Below, one piece after another: positions 19,484 to 30,304 of a DNA stretch of 64,000 bases. Origin of the DNA: Prosopocoilus inquinatus. Taxonomy: Eukaryota; Arthropoda; Insecta; Coleoptera; Lucanidae. Under the pieces are notes generated by a model. The model saw nothing but the letters and a program-made list of their open reading frames with translations. It had not been told where the DNA came from and searched no databases. Made by a program: the position numbers and the translations under genes. Within the stretch, counting starts at the first letter, position 1; every line of letters begins with the position of its first letter. The stretch lies in assembly GCA_036172665.1 (NCBI GenBank), contig CM069869.1, positions 4,464,001 to 4,528,000 of the forward strand, read 5' to 3'.

Positions 19484-22400
19484 CCCTCCATTTTATTTTT
19501 ATGAATTGCTTGATTCTCTTTTGGTTCTTTTTCTTTTGTCGAAACTTTCGGTCAAAAATTCATCTATTCTTAGTTCGACTTGACTTAGTTTTAAAGAATT
19601 TTTATTTTAGTCTTATCTTCATCGCCGATCGCCTTTTGTTTTCTGTTTTTATTAATTCCTTGTTTGACTTCATTTAATTCAATTTAGTGTAATCAATTGA
19701 TCGTCCTTTTTTTTTACTTTCATTTATTTTGTTTTCAATTTTTAAGTAACTATTTAGGTATCATCTTTTTTTTTTATATTACTTGCCATGATTTTGTTTT
19801 TAATTATTAATTGATCGTCTTTTGTGTTTTTTTTTTGTTCTTCATTTACTCGACTTAAATATATTAAATGTTTAACTCTTGACGATTGATCACCTTTTTT
19901 TTCCCTTTTAATCAATTTAACTTTATTTTATTTTTTAATTATTAGTGGATTGATTTCTAAATTTTGGTCCTAACTTTATCGTCAATTATCTGTTTTTTAT
20001 TTGTTTTTCTATACCTCATCTGACTTTAATTCAATTTTTCATATAATCAACTGATCGACTTTTGCTCTTTTCCTTTGATCGATTTTATTTACTTTGTTTT
20101 CAATTTTTTTTTAACTATCAATTTCATCTCTTTTTTTTATTTTATTTGACGTGATTTTGTTTTTCAATTATCAGTTGATCGTCTTTTTTTTTCATTTACT
20201 CGACTTGAATGATGTATTCTATCTGCGCTTAAATTTCGATGATTGATTACCTTTCTGTTTCTTCTTTCATTCAATTTGACTTTATTTTATTTTTTAATTA
20301 TCAATAGATTGGTAATTCTTTTTTAATTTTAGCCCTAACTTTATTGTCGTCTTTTGTTTTTTTTAATTTCTAATCTGACTTTATTTTGAATATAATTAAT
20401 TGATCGACTTTGTGTTTTCCTTCAATGGATTCAATTTATTATGCTTTAATTTTTTTTAACTATCGAATTAGGTATCATCATCTTTTCTTTGATTTTATTT
20501 GAGATGATTGTGCTTCTTAATTTTCAGTTGATCGTCTTTTGTTTTTCATTTTTCATTTACTCGACTTGGAATGTATTTTACGCTTAAATCTTGACCATTA
20601 CTCATCTTTTTTTTAAATTTAATTTGACTTTATTTTATTTCTTAATTATTATTGCTTTTATTTTTTAATTATCATTGATACTTTTTTTTTAATTTTGGCC
20701 CTAACTTTATCATCATTATTTAGTTTTCTTATTCCTCATCTGACTTTATTTTAATTCACTGTTTAATATTATCAATTGTTTATTTATTTTATTTTAAATT
20801 TTTTAACTATCAATTTAGGTATCACCTTTTTTTATTTTATTTGGCATGATTTTGTTCTTATCAGTTGATCGTCTTTTGTCTTTTTTTCTTCATTTCCCCG
20901 ACTTGTCTACGCTTAAATATCGACGATTGATCATCTTTTCGTTTTTTCTTTCGTTCAATTTGATTTTATTGTTTTAAAATTATTAACAGATTCATACATT
21001 TTTTTCTAATTTTGTTCCTAATCATCATCGTTTGTTTTCCTAAGCTTCATCTGATTCTATTTTATTCAATTTTTAACATAATCAAAAGATCGACCTTTTT
21101 TTTTTTTCTTTTAATCGATAACATTTTTGATTGTTTTTATTTTTTAACTGCTTTCAATTCATCATCTTGTTTTTCTTGTTTTCTCTTTTGTTTTATTTCG
21201 TTTGAAATGACTTTGATTTTCTAGTTATCCATTGATCATCTTTTGTCGACTCTCGTCGATTGATGGCTATTTTAACATTTTGTTTCTTTTATTTGATTTG
21301 ACTTTATTTTATTTTTCTAATTAATAACTCATCGTCTTTCTTCTTTAACATTTACAGATTGAACTTACTGAATTTTGCACGTTTTTCGTTTTCATCCCAT
21401 TTTCATCGACAATCGTCTTCTGTTTTTGTTTTATTCTAATTTGTCCATAAATATTTTTACTTTTCTTCTTTTCTGTTACTGGATTCATACCAGCATTACT
21501 TTGTTTAATAATTTTTTCGCAATTCAAAGTCAAAATGTAGCAAATAATGCCGAGGAAATTTTGCTTCTTTTTAGAAAAAGTTCGTTTCTTTTGGATTTAT
21601 TTTTTTTTATTGTATCTTTCTTTAGTTTTTCGCTACGCATTTCTCCAAGTTTGGTTTTGGTTTTTGTCATCGGCCTTTTTTACTTCGGCGTTCTTCTTTT
21701 GTCTTAACACTTTTTTTATATTTGACTCTTCAATTTGTTTTTAAATTAATTTCTTTCTTTCTTCCTTTATTTTTCACACGCTTCTGTTTTCCCCTTTAAC
21801 TGTCCAAACATGGTCAGTTCTTTGAGATTTAACACATAAGCGTAGTTTGAACGTCGTCGGTCTTTGCAATTCATTGGCTTTCTCCTTTTGTTTCAAAATT
21901 TCGACATCCTTCAACTGTCCTCGGTTCTTGTCAATTTGCGGCTGTTTTCTTTTATTTTAAATTTCTCATTTCGTTGCAAACTTCGACTTTCCTCGATCTT
22001 TACAATTTCTTGACTATGACTTTGTTTCACTTTGTACTTCTCGATGTTTTGGTGTTTTTAGTTTTTGTTTAAAATAGTAGCTTTCTTTTTTTCTTGACTA
22101 TGATTTTGTTCACTTCCTTCGTTTTAAATTTTTAAATTCTTTTGCTTCTGAACTTTTTGGTTTTTTGCTTTTGTTCCAAATTTCAGCTTTCTTTTTCCTT
22201 CGATCTTGACAATTTTTGATTTTCTTCTATTATTTTAAATTTCAGTTTTCTCCTTTGTTGTGAACTACGACTTTTTTCGATTTTTCCAATTTTCTGACTT
22301 CATTTTCTTTGCATAATTTCATTTTCTTTTTAAAATTTTTCAAATTGTTTGCCCTTTTTTTGTTTGTTTCAAATTGCCGCATTCCTTGTTCTTTTCGATT

Positions 22401-22915
22401 TTTTAGCTACTCGCTACTTGTTTCAAATTTTAACTTTCTTTCTCTTTTCGATCTTTTCAATTTGAAATTTCAGCTTTTTCTTTTTGTTGCCAAATTTCAA
22501 TTTTCCTTGGCCTATACTTTTTTCTTCTTTATTTTCTAATTTCGATTCTTCTTATTTTCCCGATTATTACACTCCCTTCTTTTGTTTTAAATCTCTTTTT
22601 TATGACCTTCTTCAGTATTTTCAATTCACGACATTCTTCTTTCATTTCAAACGTCAGCTTATTTGTGTGAATTCTAGATTTTCATAGTCATACGTATATC
22701 TAATTTTAGTACATTCTTTGTTTTTTTCGTTTTAAATGTCAACTGTTCACAATTTTTTTTTAGGTTTCTTCTTTTTAACCCTCCGGTATTTTCTATGTTT
22801 CTCTTCTTTTATTTCAAATATCAGTTTTCGTTTCCTTCCTTTCAAATATCAACTTCCTTCTTTTGTTCAAAACTTGACATTCTTTTCTCTTGGCGATTTT
22901 AGCATGAAAGTTCTA
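19484..22915. repeat. T-rich satellite-like array, ~345-365-bp units
   Basis: About 3.4 kb that is almost entirely T-rich on the plus strand. Landmarks recur at 340-365-bp spacing: TTGATCGTCTTTTG (about 19812, 20176, 20529, 20867, 21230), AACTATC..TTAGGTATCATC (about 19748, 20113, 20459, 20804) and TTTACTCGACTTGAA. From about 21800 the unit becomes shorter and more irregular (CGATCTTTACAATTTCTTGAC words). Long open frames encoding Phe/Leu/Ser/Ile-rich chains result from the composition and are not genes. The 21165-22190 part is repeated at 27680-28690. Confidence 0.85.
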
Positions 22916-23138
22916 AAGGGTTGAGAACAGAAGAGGGGATTCCCTTTTCCTGTCTCGGATTTCATAGGGGCCCACATACCAACTAAAAATTTGTTTAGAA
23001 TCGTAGTAATAAATTGCTGTAACTAAACGAATGACTTTAGAATATGTTCTAATTTGAATAAATTTCTGAAATTTTCAAATAGTAAAGTAATAAAAAGGCC
23101 TGGTTTCATTAAAAGATTTAAGACTGATTTATAGTGTT
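22916..23138. other. non-coding DNA with a cut palindromic element
   Basis: AAAGGCCTGGTTTCATTAAAAGATTTAA near 23095-23122 matches the left arm of the palindrome inside 35874-36138. Its right arm is missing where the LTR-like sequence starts at 23139, suggesting interruption or truncation. Confidence 0.45.
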
Positions 23139-23541
23139 ACGGCCGCGGCCGTGGGCCGGGGCGCCTAGGTACTTCGTGGTCAGACGGATCGACGTCGTCC
23201 GTGATCTGCTGGACTTTCTTGCCAAGGGTTGCTGGAGACGCTCGCGTTTTATAACGTACGTATGTTCGGGAAAGCTACGGAATATTGAAGTGTGAATGCG
23301 AAAACTTCTGGACGTTTCCGCGCATATTTAGAAGCGAGTGCATTAACTATAAAAGCGAAAATTGGACAGTTTTTGTTTAGCTAGCGAAGAATAAGAGCAG
23401 CTTGGGCGAATTATAGTGTTATTTGTTAAAATAAGTGTTAGAGACTGATACTGGTGTATTCTTTCATGTTTAAACGATTGTGTTTTATTAAAGTATTTGA
23501 AATTATTTGACGAGTATTACTTAATTCTGCAGTCTAACTTG
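23139..23541. mobile_element. LTR-like sequence (probable solo LTR)
   Basis: Starts TGTTACGGCCGCGGCCG and ends near TATTTGACGAGTATTAC...CAGTCTAACTT. The segment TATTAAAGTATTTGAAATTA near its end matches TATTAAAGTGTTTGAAATTA near the end of 46159-46488, and middle blocks correspond more weakly, so the two are diverged relatives. No internal retrotransposon genes flank it. End and target duplication are uncertain. Confidence 0.45.
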
Positions 23542-24178
23542 TTATATGGACAATTGAATCGCTAATTGAAATTAACCTCCACCCACAATAATTTTTATAT
23601 AGTTCCGTATTATTTGATTTACTCTAATTTGTCTGGTTATTTGACGGTTCATATTTAGATATATATGATTATGATTATTATCATTATTTTTTAGATCTTA
23701 AGTCAAAAATTGTCCGCTAGATGTCGTACTTGTTGATTTGTTATGTCAAAAATCATTCGCAAGATGTCGCTACCTAAATCATATATAAAGGGGTGTTAGA
23801 CGATTTATACATAATATATATATATATATATATATATTTTATTTTATTTTCAGGATTTTTAGGTATCAAATAACAGGGAATTATATACTTTGGACTATTT
23901 ATTTCCATATTTCCGTGTTGTTTGGTTAGAACTTATTTGAAAGGTTTTTCTGACGGTTAATTTTAGATCTTTACATATTAATTTATATTTACTTACATTT
24001 AGACTTATATACCTTTTAGGATGATTAGATTGTTGTTAGTTTTAATATTTTTATGATTTTATTATGATGATTAGGTTGTTTTTAGATCTTTTTAGTGCTT
24101 TTAAGTTGATAGCGTATTGAAGATGGCAGCTTAGCTTATTTAGTTTTTGTAACCAGACAGTAAGTATAGGTATGAATA
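23542..24178. other. non-coding DNA with AT microsatellite
   Basis: Contains an (AT)n run at about 23811-23838. Otherwise it is A+T-rich DNA without a supported gene. Confidence 0.5.
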
Positions 24179-24495
24179 CCGAGTGATTGAAAATAAGTAT
24201 CGGACCCGTCAACCACAAGTAGTAAATAGGAAAAGAAAAGAAAAATATGTAAAGGGGGTCTAATATTCATAGTTTTATCCAACGTTCTTATATATGGTTT
24301 TCTGCGGAGAAAAAAATGTATAATACGCAATTCGTTCATTCGAATTTCGGACTTGAATATGTATACGTAATATATAGGTTTTGCATTTTGAATTCGAAGG
24401 AGGTTGATTTTTGAAATGCCCCTGACAGATTTATTTCTTGCATGACCTTAGTGAATACGCTCTCAACGGGTCGGACACTTATTCTGAATCACCCT
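24179..24495. mobile_element. MITE with ~37-bp TIRs
   Basis: The left end CCGAGTGATTGAAAATAAGT..CGGACCCGT pairs with the right end, which read inward is CAGGGTGATTCAGAATAAGT..CCGACCCGT. The left end follows TA. No coding capacity. The CAGGGTGATTC ends resemble those of several other elements in the window. Confidence 0.75.
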
Positions 24496-25115
24496 GAATC
24501 ATTAATAAGTAACGGACCCATACATATTTATATATATATTTTTTTTTAATGCGACGACTAGAAAAACCGAAAAAAAATTAACTAAGTGTGGCAGCCGATA
24601 CTTCCTTATTAGACCCCCTAAATTAGAACATAATTTTGTGGGGTAATTTAAACGTTGGTGGCGCTTACATGCCAAAGCATATCCGTATCCTCCCGAAACT
24701 AACTACTACCACATGGTTTCGCATTTCATCCGACTGACAGACGTTAAAATTCGGGGGAGGTCCGGACGTCAGAGTACGCAAGATATGCGCTCGGAATTCT
24801 TGGAATTCGTTACATTGTCAAAAGCTTCAATTGATGCGCTACATCGGCATCGGCGGCGGCGAGGTATGATGCATGCACATCGTTATTAAATTGCCGCTTA
24901 AATCTGCACGCCGTCCATAGAATATTAATTAAGTTCATTGAATATTCAATGCAGAATCTCGAATATTTAATCGCAACATTTGCTTTTACATTGGCTTCTT
25001 GTAGCGTTTAAAAACGGGAATTTATTGTACGAGCACGACATAAAGATTTGCTTGTGAACGGTTCATTTCGTTACTATTTTTTTTTTCGAGTTGTTCTGTC
25101 ACTTACCAGAACTCA
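24496..25115. other. unique island, candidate regulatory DNA
   Basis: From about 24650 to 25080 the sequence is repeat-free with blocks such as ATTCGGGGGAGGTCCGGACG and CATCGGCATCGGCGGCGGCG, plus several homeodomain-type core words (ATTAATTAAG, TTAATCG). No open frame is supported. Confidence 0.4.
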
Positions 25116-25250
25116 TTGAATGGCGTGTGGAAATATTAACACAAGCTTAGGAAAAAAAAACTTACTTTTACTTTAGAAATTAATTGAATGGCGTGTGGAA
25201 ATATTAACACAAGCTTAGGAAAAAAAACTTACTTTTACTTTAGAAATTAA
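25116..25250. repeat. recent 67-bp tandem duplication
   Basis: TTGAATGGCGTGTGGAAATA begins at 25117 and again at 25183. The two ~67-bp copies are identical apart from the length of one A run, so the duplication is recent. Confidence 0.92.
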
Positions 25251-25339
25251 TTGCCAGTATTATACTATTAATACCATTGTTGTGTATTATAGTTATTTTT
25301 ATTTAATTAGTAAAGTAAATTCAACTTGCAACTATTATT

Positions 25340-26008
25340 TCATTAACAGATCGAGCTATTTTACTTCCTGATAAAGTTTTCAATTATGATAACTTAAATT
25401 TAATAAAGAAAACTCTTATTAAAAATTCTTATCCAATAAATCTTATTGAATCAGTAATTAAAAGTCGTATTAAATACTTACAAAATTCAAATGTCTCTAA
25501 TAACATTAGACAAACTTCGAACCATAAATACATATCATTGCCTTATATTGAACCATTACACAATACATTTAAGCACATTTAAAAAAAACATAATTTAATT
25601 TTAGCCTGTAAATCTGTGAATAATTTAAATTTAATTTTTTCGAATTTAAAAACCAAAATACCGAAATTAAAACAACCTAACGTGGTTTATGAAATCAAAT
25701 GTTCAAATTGTAATTCTGTTTATATAGGTGAAACGAGCCAAAATTAAAAAAAAAAAAACGTTTAGACCAACATAAATATATATCAAAAAAATAATCAAAA
25801 TCATTCAATGCTTGTACAGCATTCATTAGTAAATAATCATAATTTTGATTTTGATAATACTGACATCTTGTACAGTGAAATTTTTAAAAGACGTTTCATA
25901 GAAATGTGTAAAATTAAAATGTCTCCAAATTCTATTAATAAACGTACGGACTTTGAAAATTTAAATGACATATTTTGTAGTTTTCTGGACTCTTTAAACA
26001 GGATATAG
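25340..26008 (+). pseudogene. Penelope-like element, RT C-terminus and GIY-YIG relic
   Basis: Broken C-terminal part of a Penelope-like retroelement protein. The reading begins SLTDRAILLPDKVFNYDN and continues, after an internal stop near 25579, to the GIY-YIG endonuclease signature VVYEIKC..C..VYIGETSQ at about 25682-25740. There are further stops near 25744 and 25790. The last 66 residues (25808-26008) contain NNHNFDFDN and SINKRTDFENLND, typical of Penelope C-termini. The endonuclease would nick the target DNA. The expected terminal hammerhead-like sequence follows at 26145. Several stops make it a pseudogene. Confidence 0.88.
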
Positions 26009-26144
26009 ATCTGTCAATTAAAAAAAAAATCAGTTTTAATTTAGTTGTAGTTACTTTTCCCTTTATTTCGGACAACTCGTATTTTAGTTTAAAATCATGT
26101 TACCTTTTCGTTTCTCTTGACGATTTGTTTATTTACTTTTTTTT

Positions 26145-26190
26145 CACTCCTGAGGAAGCTATAAATCTATAGCAGCAAAACGTTAAGTGT
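26145..26190 (+). ncRNA. degenerate hammerhead-like motif of the Penelope terminal repeat
   Basis: CACTC, CTGAGGA, the hairpin GCTATAAATCTATAGC, then an altered GCAAAACGT and TAAGTG lie in hammerhead order, 137 bp after the Penelope reading frame. Core GAAA is changed and there is an extra A after the first core box, so this copy is probably inactive. Sequence from about 26235 (ACAATTTTCATCGGACAAG) recurs inverted at about 45525-45552. Confidence 0.5.
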
Positions 26191-26489
26191 GTTTCCCTTC
26201 ATATTTTTGTCCGGTTCGGGTTCGAGATTAAAAAAACTTTGTGCTTACAATTTTCATCGGACAAGAACCAACTTCAAATAAAGTAAATTCGTTTTGATCG
26301 AAACAGACGAATAAACCCTTAATTTTATGTACCTAATAAATAATAAGTTGACCGCAATTTACTTAGACGTAATATTTAATATTTCGTTTCAAAAGATATG
26401 TGACCACACGGATTACTACCGATTATTTTATTTTTGTTTTAATCCAGTAAAATAACTAAAAAATGCGGTAGCTTTCGAAAAAATTCAAA
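26191..26489. other. Penelope terminal flank and A+T-rich DNA
   Basis: The first part (to about 26290) is shared, in inverted orientation, with the 45.5-kb Penelope-type remnant. The rest is unassigned. Confidence 0.45.
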
Positions 26490-26760
26490 CCTAGCTGAAT
26501 TTTTGTATACACCTTTATGTAGCCAACATAAATAACATATCAAAAGTCCCCATCTGCATCATGCCGGCTTCACGTGTTATTCAAGGTCAAAAGTCAAGAG
26601 AAATGGTTTTTCGATATTATCTCGCTTCCTATTAGTCTGACATCAATTCGGGTTATTATGAGAATTGGACACTAGACATTTTCCCACAAAAAAGTTCTTA
26701 TACACTTTTACGTGCGATGAACCGTTTACTCTATATCGCGCTGCGAATAAAACAGGGAAC
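26490..26760 (+). repeat. interspersed repeat, copy A of an inverted pair
   Basis: From CCTAGCTGAATTTTTGTATA to about CGATGAACCGTTT this matches the reverse complement of 30033-30304, including the shared words ATGCCGGCTTCACGTGTTAT and TTATCTCGCTTCCTATT. The family is not recognised. Confidence 0.8.
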
Positions 26761-26801
26761 GTAACTCGCTCTTAAAGTCATGACATACGAACTGGAATAT
26801 A

Positions 26802-28788
26802 CCGGGTGGAAAGTATTAAACCCGAACATAGCAAAGTTCCATTGAGAACTACGTTTCTATAGATTACTGCTCGCCATTTAAAGATACAAAAATGGTAATG
26901 GTATTAAATGAAAGATAGAATTAAGGTCAATGTTATCGTGTTAAAAATATTCCTATTAAGTTAATACTTTTGAAATAGAAATGAAATTTTTAAATTTCAA
27001 ATGAAAAATGTAGTCGCCTTGGTATGTCAGATATGAAGTTTGCAATTCAATAACCAGAATTTAGTACAATATGCTTCTTATTAAAAATAAAATTTCGTTC
27101 ATCTCTGTAGCATACTGAGGATGAAAAACTGTTAGGATTTATTTCTTTGCTCCTGCAATGCTTCACAAAATACTTTCCTACTATTCTTGTTAATTTCAAT
27201 AGAATGTTGATGGCAACTGGATTTGTGGAATTGATGTTTTTTTTTTTAATATTCTTTACAGTTGTGTGTTACTTACTCTTGAACAGTGTGAAACTTATTT
27301 AATTCTTAGTAAATTGAATTTAAAACTGATTTAATATCGACATGTGTCGAGATTGATTGCCCATGGCATACTTTTAAGTTTATTGATAGTATTTTTGTAT
27401 GCAATGACGTAGAATACAATTCTCATTCTAATAAACAAAGAAAGAATTGTTATAACTTAAGGACAAGAGTACCTACCTATTATTTGCTCTGTACAATAAT
27501 TCATAATGCTTTTTGACTGACGTATAAATTATTTTCCATTAATTGAAACAATTGAAAGTTTCAAACCTGACATTAAGCGACTAAATTTTTCGATTAAAAT
27601 TTAAAATTTTTATTTATATTCCGAAAGTATTAATATTTAGGAATAATTTTAACACCATAATATTCTAATAATAATCTTGTTTTTTGTTTTCTCTTTTGTT
27701 TTATTTCGTTTGACATGATTTTGATTTTCTGGTTATCAATTAATCATCTTTTATTTGTTTTTCTTTTACTCGACTGTCGTCGATTGATGGCTATGTTTAC
27801 ATTATTTTCTTTTATTCGATTTGACTTTATTTTTTTTTATTTAACGTTTACAGATTTATTGAATTTTGCACGCTTTTCATTTTCAGCCTATTTTCATCGA
27901 CGATCGTCTTCTGTTTTTGTCTTATTCTGTTTGTCCATAAATATTTTTACTTTTCTTCTTTTCTGGTACTGGATTCATACTAGCACTACTTTGTTTAATA
28001 AATTTATCGCAATTCCAAATCAAAATGTAGTAAATAATGCCGAGGAAGTTTTGATTCTTTTAAAAAAAAATTCGTTTCTTTCCATTTAGTTTTTTATATT
28101 ATATCTTTTTTTAATTTTTCGCTACGCATTTCTCGAAGTTTACTCGAACTTTTTTATATCTGATTTGATTCTTTTTAAATTTTTAACAAATTCATTTGTA
28201 TTCGCGGGCTTTCTTTATTTTCTACACGCTTCTTTTGTTTTTTCCCTTTAACTCTTCAAAGGTTGTCAGTTCTTACAGTTTAAATTCACAAGCCTAGTTT
28301 GAATGTCGTCGGACTTTCCAATTTATTGACTTTCTTTTTTTGTTTCAAATTTCGACTCTTTCTCAACTCACCAATTTTCTTGCCTTGCCATTTACGTTTC
28401 AAGTTTCTTCGACTTTCCTCAATCATTTTCTGCTATTTTCTTTGGTTTCCAATTTCGAGTTTCTTCGACCGTCTTCGGTCTTTATCACTTTGCGGCTTTC
28501 ATCTTTCATTTGAAATTTCAGCTTTCTCCTTTCGTTACAAACTTCCACTTTCTTCGATCTTTCCAATTTCTTGACTATGACTTTGTTTCACTTTGTACAT
28601 CTCGATTTTTTATCTTGCTTTTATTTCAAATTTTACATTTCTTTCTTTCTCATTTTTCATTGTCCATAATTTTCTCTTTTCTTTAATACTATTGCTATTT
28701 TTGTATCTTCAAACGGCGAGCAGCAATTCACAGAAACATAGTTTTCAATACAAGTTTGTTATGGTCGGGTTTGAAACTTTCCACTCGG
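26802..28788. mobile_element. TIR element carrying a piece of the T-rich array
   Basis: Inverted ends of about 85 bp: CCGGGTGGAAAGTATTAAAC on the left and its counterpart GTTTGAAACTTTCCACTCGG on the right. TA flanks both sides (26800-26801, 28789-28790), and further inverted similarity reaches CGGCGAGCAG. The interior includes 27660-28690, which is homologous and collinear with the T-rich array at 21165-22190. No transposase is visible in about 2 kb. Confidence 0.78.
27660..28690. repeat. T-rich array segment, copy of 21165-22190
   Basis: Shares long runs with the first array, for example CTCTTTTGTTTTATTTCGTT, ACTGGATTCATAC, AATAATGCCGAGGAA, TTTTTCGCTACGCATTTCTC and TTGACTATGACTTTGTTTCA, in the same order. 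Open frames here are composition artefacts. Confidence 0.85.
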
Positions 28789-29396
28789 TATACAAATTAA
28801 ATACGTATCAAAAGTGTCTCTAAAGTGTGGAATAAACAGTTCACTAAAGAATGGATAGTATCTAATTATCAAAAATATATCTTGGAACATAGTTATTCGG
28901 CATTCCATTGTTATGGTATGGGTCAGTTTGTACCTAGGAATTCTCTACTCATTGTCAGTATTTTTTTTTGTTCTTCATCAGGATTGTTTCAGATCTTACT
29001 ATCGTATCAGGTTCAGCTTCACTGCTGCCAATTTTTTTTTGAAATTTTTTTCTGTTTTAAAGAATATTGAAAAACTGGGTGATTGATTGAAATGATTTCT
29101 GTTCAAAAAAAGTATTCAAAATTGAAAATTACCGCTCAAATGTGTGGATCACGGAATACGTTTTTCCCCGACAATGCATGGAGCTCCAGTCTAAGATGTT
29201 TCCATTGATAACCAAAGATATTGAGCTTCGCAAAATCTACAAGATTTAATTCATCAGTGAAATTTTCGTTACTACCTTCCACAGCTGTAGTTGCACAATA
29301 TCTGTAACGAATATACTACTAAGTACAAATTTGGTTAAACCTATGAATTAAATCCATGTCACTTGGGACGGGCAATGAAAAATAATTTAAAATATA
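28789..29396. other. non-coding DNA, no gene seen
   Basis: A+T-rich unique sequence. The open frame at 28825-29070 has no recognisable features. Confidence 0.35.
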
Positions 29397-29856
29397 CGTG
29401 GGTTGCTGGAAAATTTTCTGGAATTTAGTAGGTCTGGAATTATTAGCGTTTACCAACTGTCATATTTGAAAAATTTGACGTTTCTCGACTATAATTCTAT
29501 TGACAGTTCCTATCCAAGTGAACTAGTTTTGTTTGTACAGCGTTTGAGAAAAAGTAATTATGTGTAAACATGGAAATCTCGCGTGAAAATTTTCGTGTAA
29601 TGATTTTTTACGATTTCAAATGTGGTCTAACGCCGAAACAATGCCTCGATCGGCTTTATTTGGCTTTTGGAGACAAAGCGCCATCAAAGAGCAATGTTTA
29701 TAATTGATTTGCCGAATTCCAGCGTGGACGTACCTCTCTCAGTGACGAATTTCGTGAAGGTCGCCCATCAACATCTGTTGTTGCCACTAATGTAGATGCT
29801 GTGCGTGAAACACTTGAGCGAGATCGACATGTGACATACCGTGAGATTCAAGCATC
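29397..29856 (+). pseudogene. 5' fragment of mariner with transposase N-terminus
   Basis: Begins with the mariner end CGTGGGTTGCTGG after TA (29395-29396). The transposase start ATG is at 29570, and the frame here reads through MIFYDFKCGLTPKQCLDRL, a stretch that is shifted in the other two copies. A TGA replaces a conserved Trp codon at about 29705. Homology stops abruptly at AGCATC (29856), within the REIQAS region; the catalytic domain and the right end are missing. Confidence 0.92.
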
Positions 29857-30032
29857 AAGCCGAAGAGAAAAGATGAGGAAAAAGAAAAAGAAGAGGAGGA
29901 AGAAGTACCAGAGGAAGACAGCGACGAAGAAGGATAATAATTTGCAAAATGAATTGTTCCTATCTAAAAAAAGGTATATAACAAAAGACGCCTCGCATTC
30001 TACCTCAAAAATGGTATGGAAATGAATGCAAT
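29857..30032 (+). other. non-mariner sequence with acidic C-terminus-like frame
   Basis: Immediately after the mariner break, one frame reads KPKRKDEEKEKEEEEEVPEE followed by DSDEEG and a stop at about 29935. This looks like the highly charged C-terminal tail of a cellular protein followed by 3'-UTR-like A+T-rich DNA. It could be a retrocopy fragment or a chance purine-rich run. No homologous source is visible in the window. Confidence 0.35.
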
Positions 30033-30304
30033 TTACTGTTTGTGTATTCTTGACCTTATATCATGAAAACGGTTCATCGCACGTAAAAATGTATAGGAAC
30101 TTTCTTGTGGGGAATTGTCTAATCTACAATTATTATAATAACCCGAATTGTTGTCAGACCAATAGGAAGCGAGATAATCGCGAAAAACTATTTCTTTTGA
30201 CGTGTGACCTTGAATAACACGTGAAGCCGGCATGATATCGATGGGGACTTTTAGAATGTTATTTATAATGGCTACGTAAAGATGCATACAAATATTCAGC
30301 TAGG
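30033..30304 (-). repeat. interspersed repeat, copy B of an inverted pair
   Basis: Reverse-complement partner of 26490-26760 over about 250 bp. The 84-residue minus-strand open frame here is not conserved in copy A, which carries stops in it, so it is not treated as a gene. Confidence 0.8.

Noticed and set aside
21375..22924. Long Phe/Leu/Ser-rich plus-strand open frames resembling membrane proteins
   Set aside because: They lie in several frames of a T-rich repeat array, have no start context or conserved domain, and follow directly from the low stop-codon frequency of pyrimidine-rich DNA.
19285..22960. Possible short inverted ends (TACCGAGGCAG and CTGTCTCGG) around the T-rich array
   Set aside because: Only about ten imperfect bases match and no target duplication is visible; chance is sufficient.
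28960..29010. CCTGATGAA on the minus strand as another hammerhead
   Set aside because: The GAAAC box lies on the wrong side of the CTGATGA box and no helix II can form.
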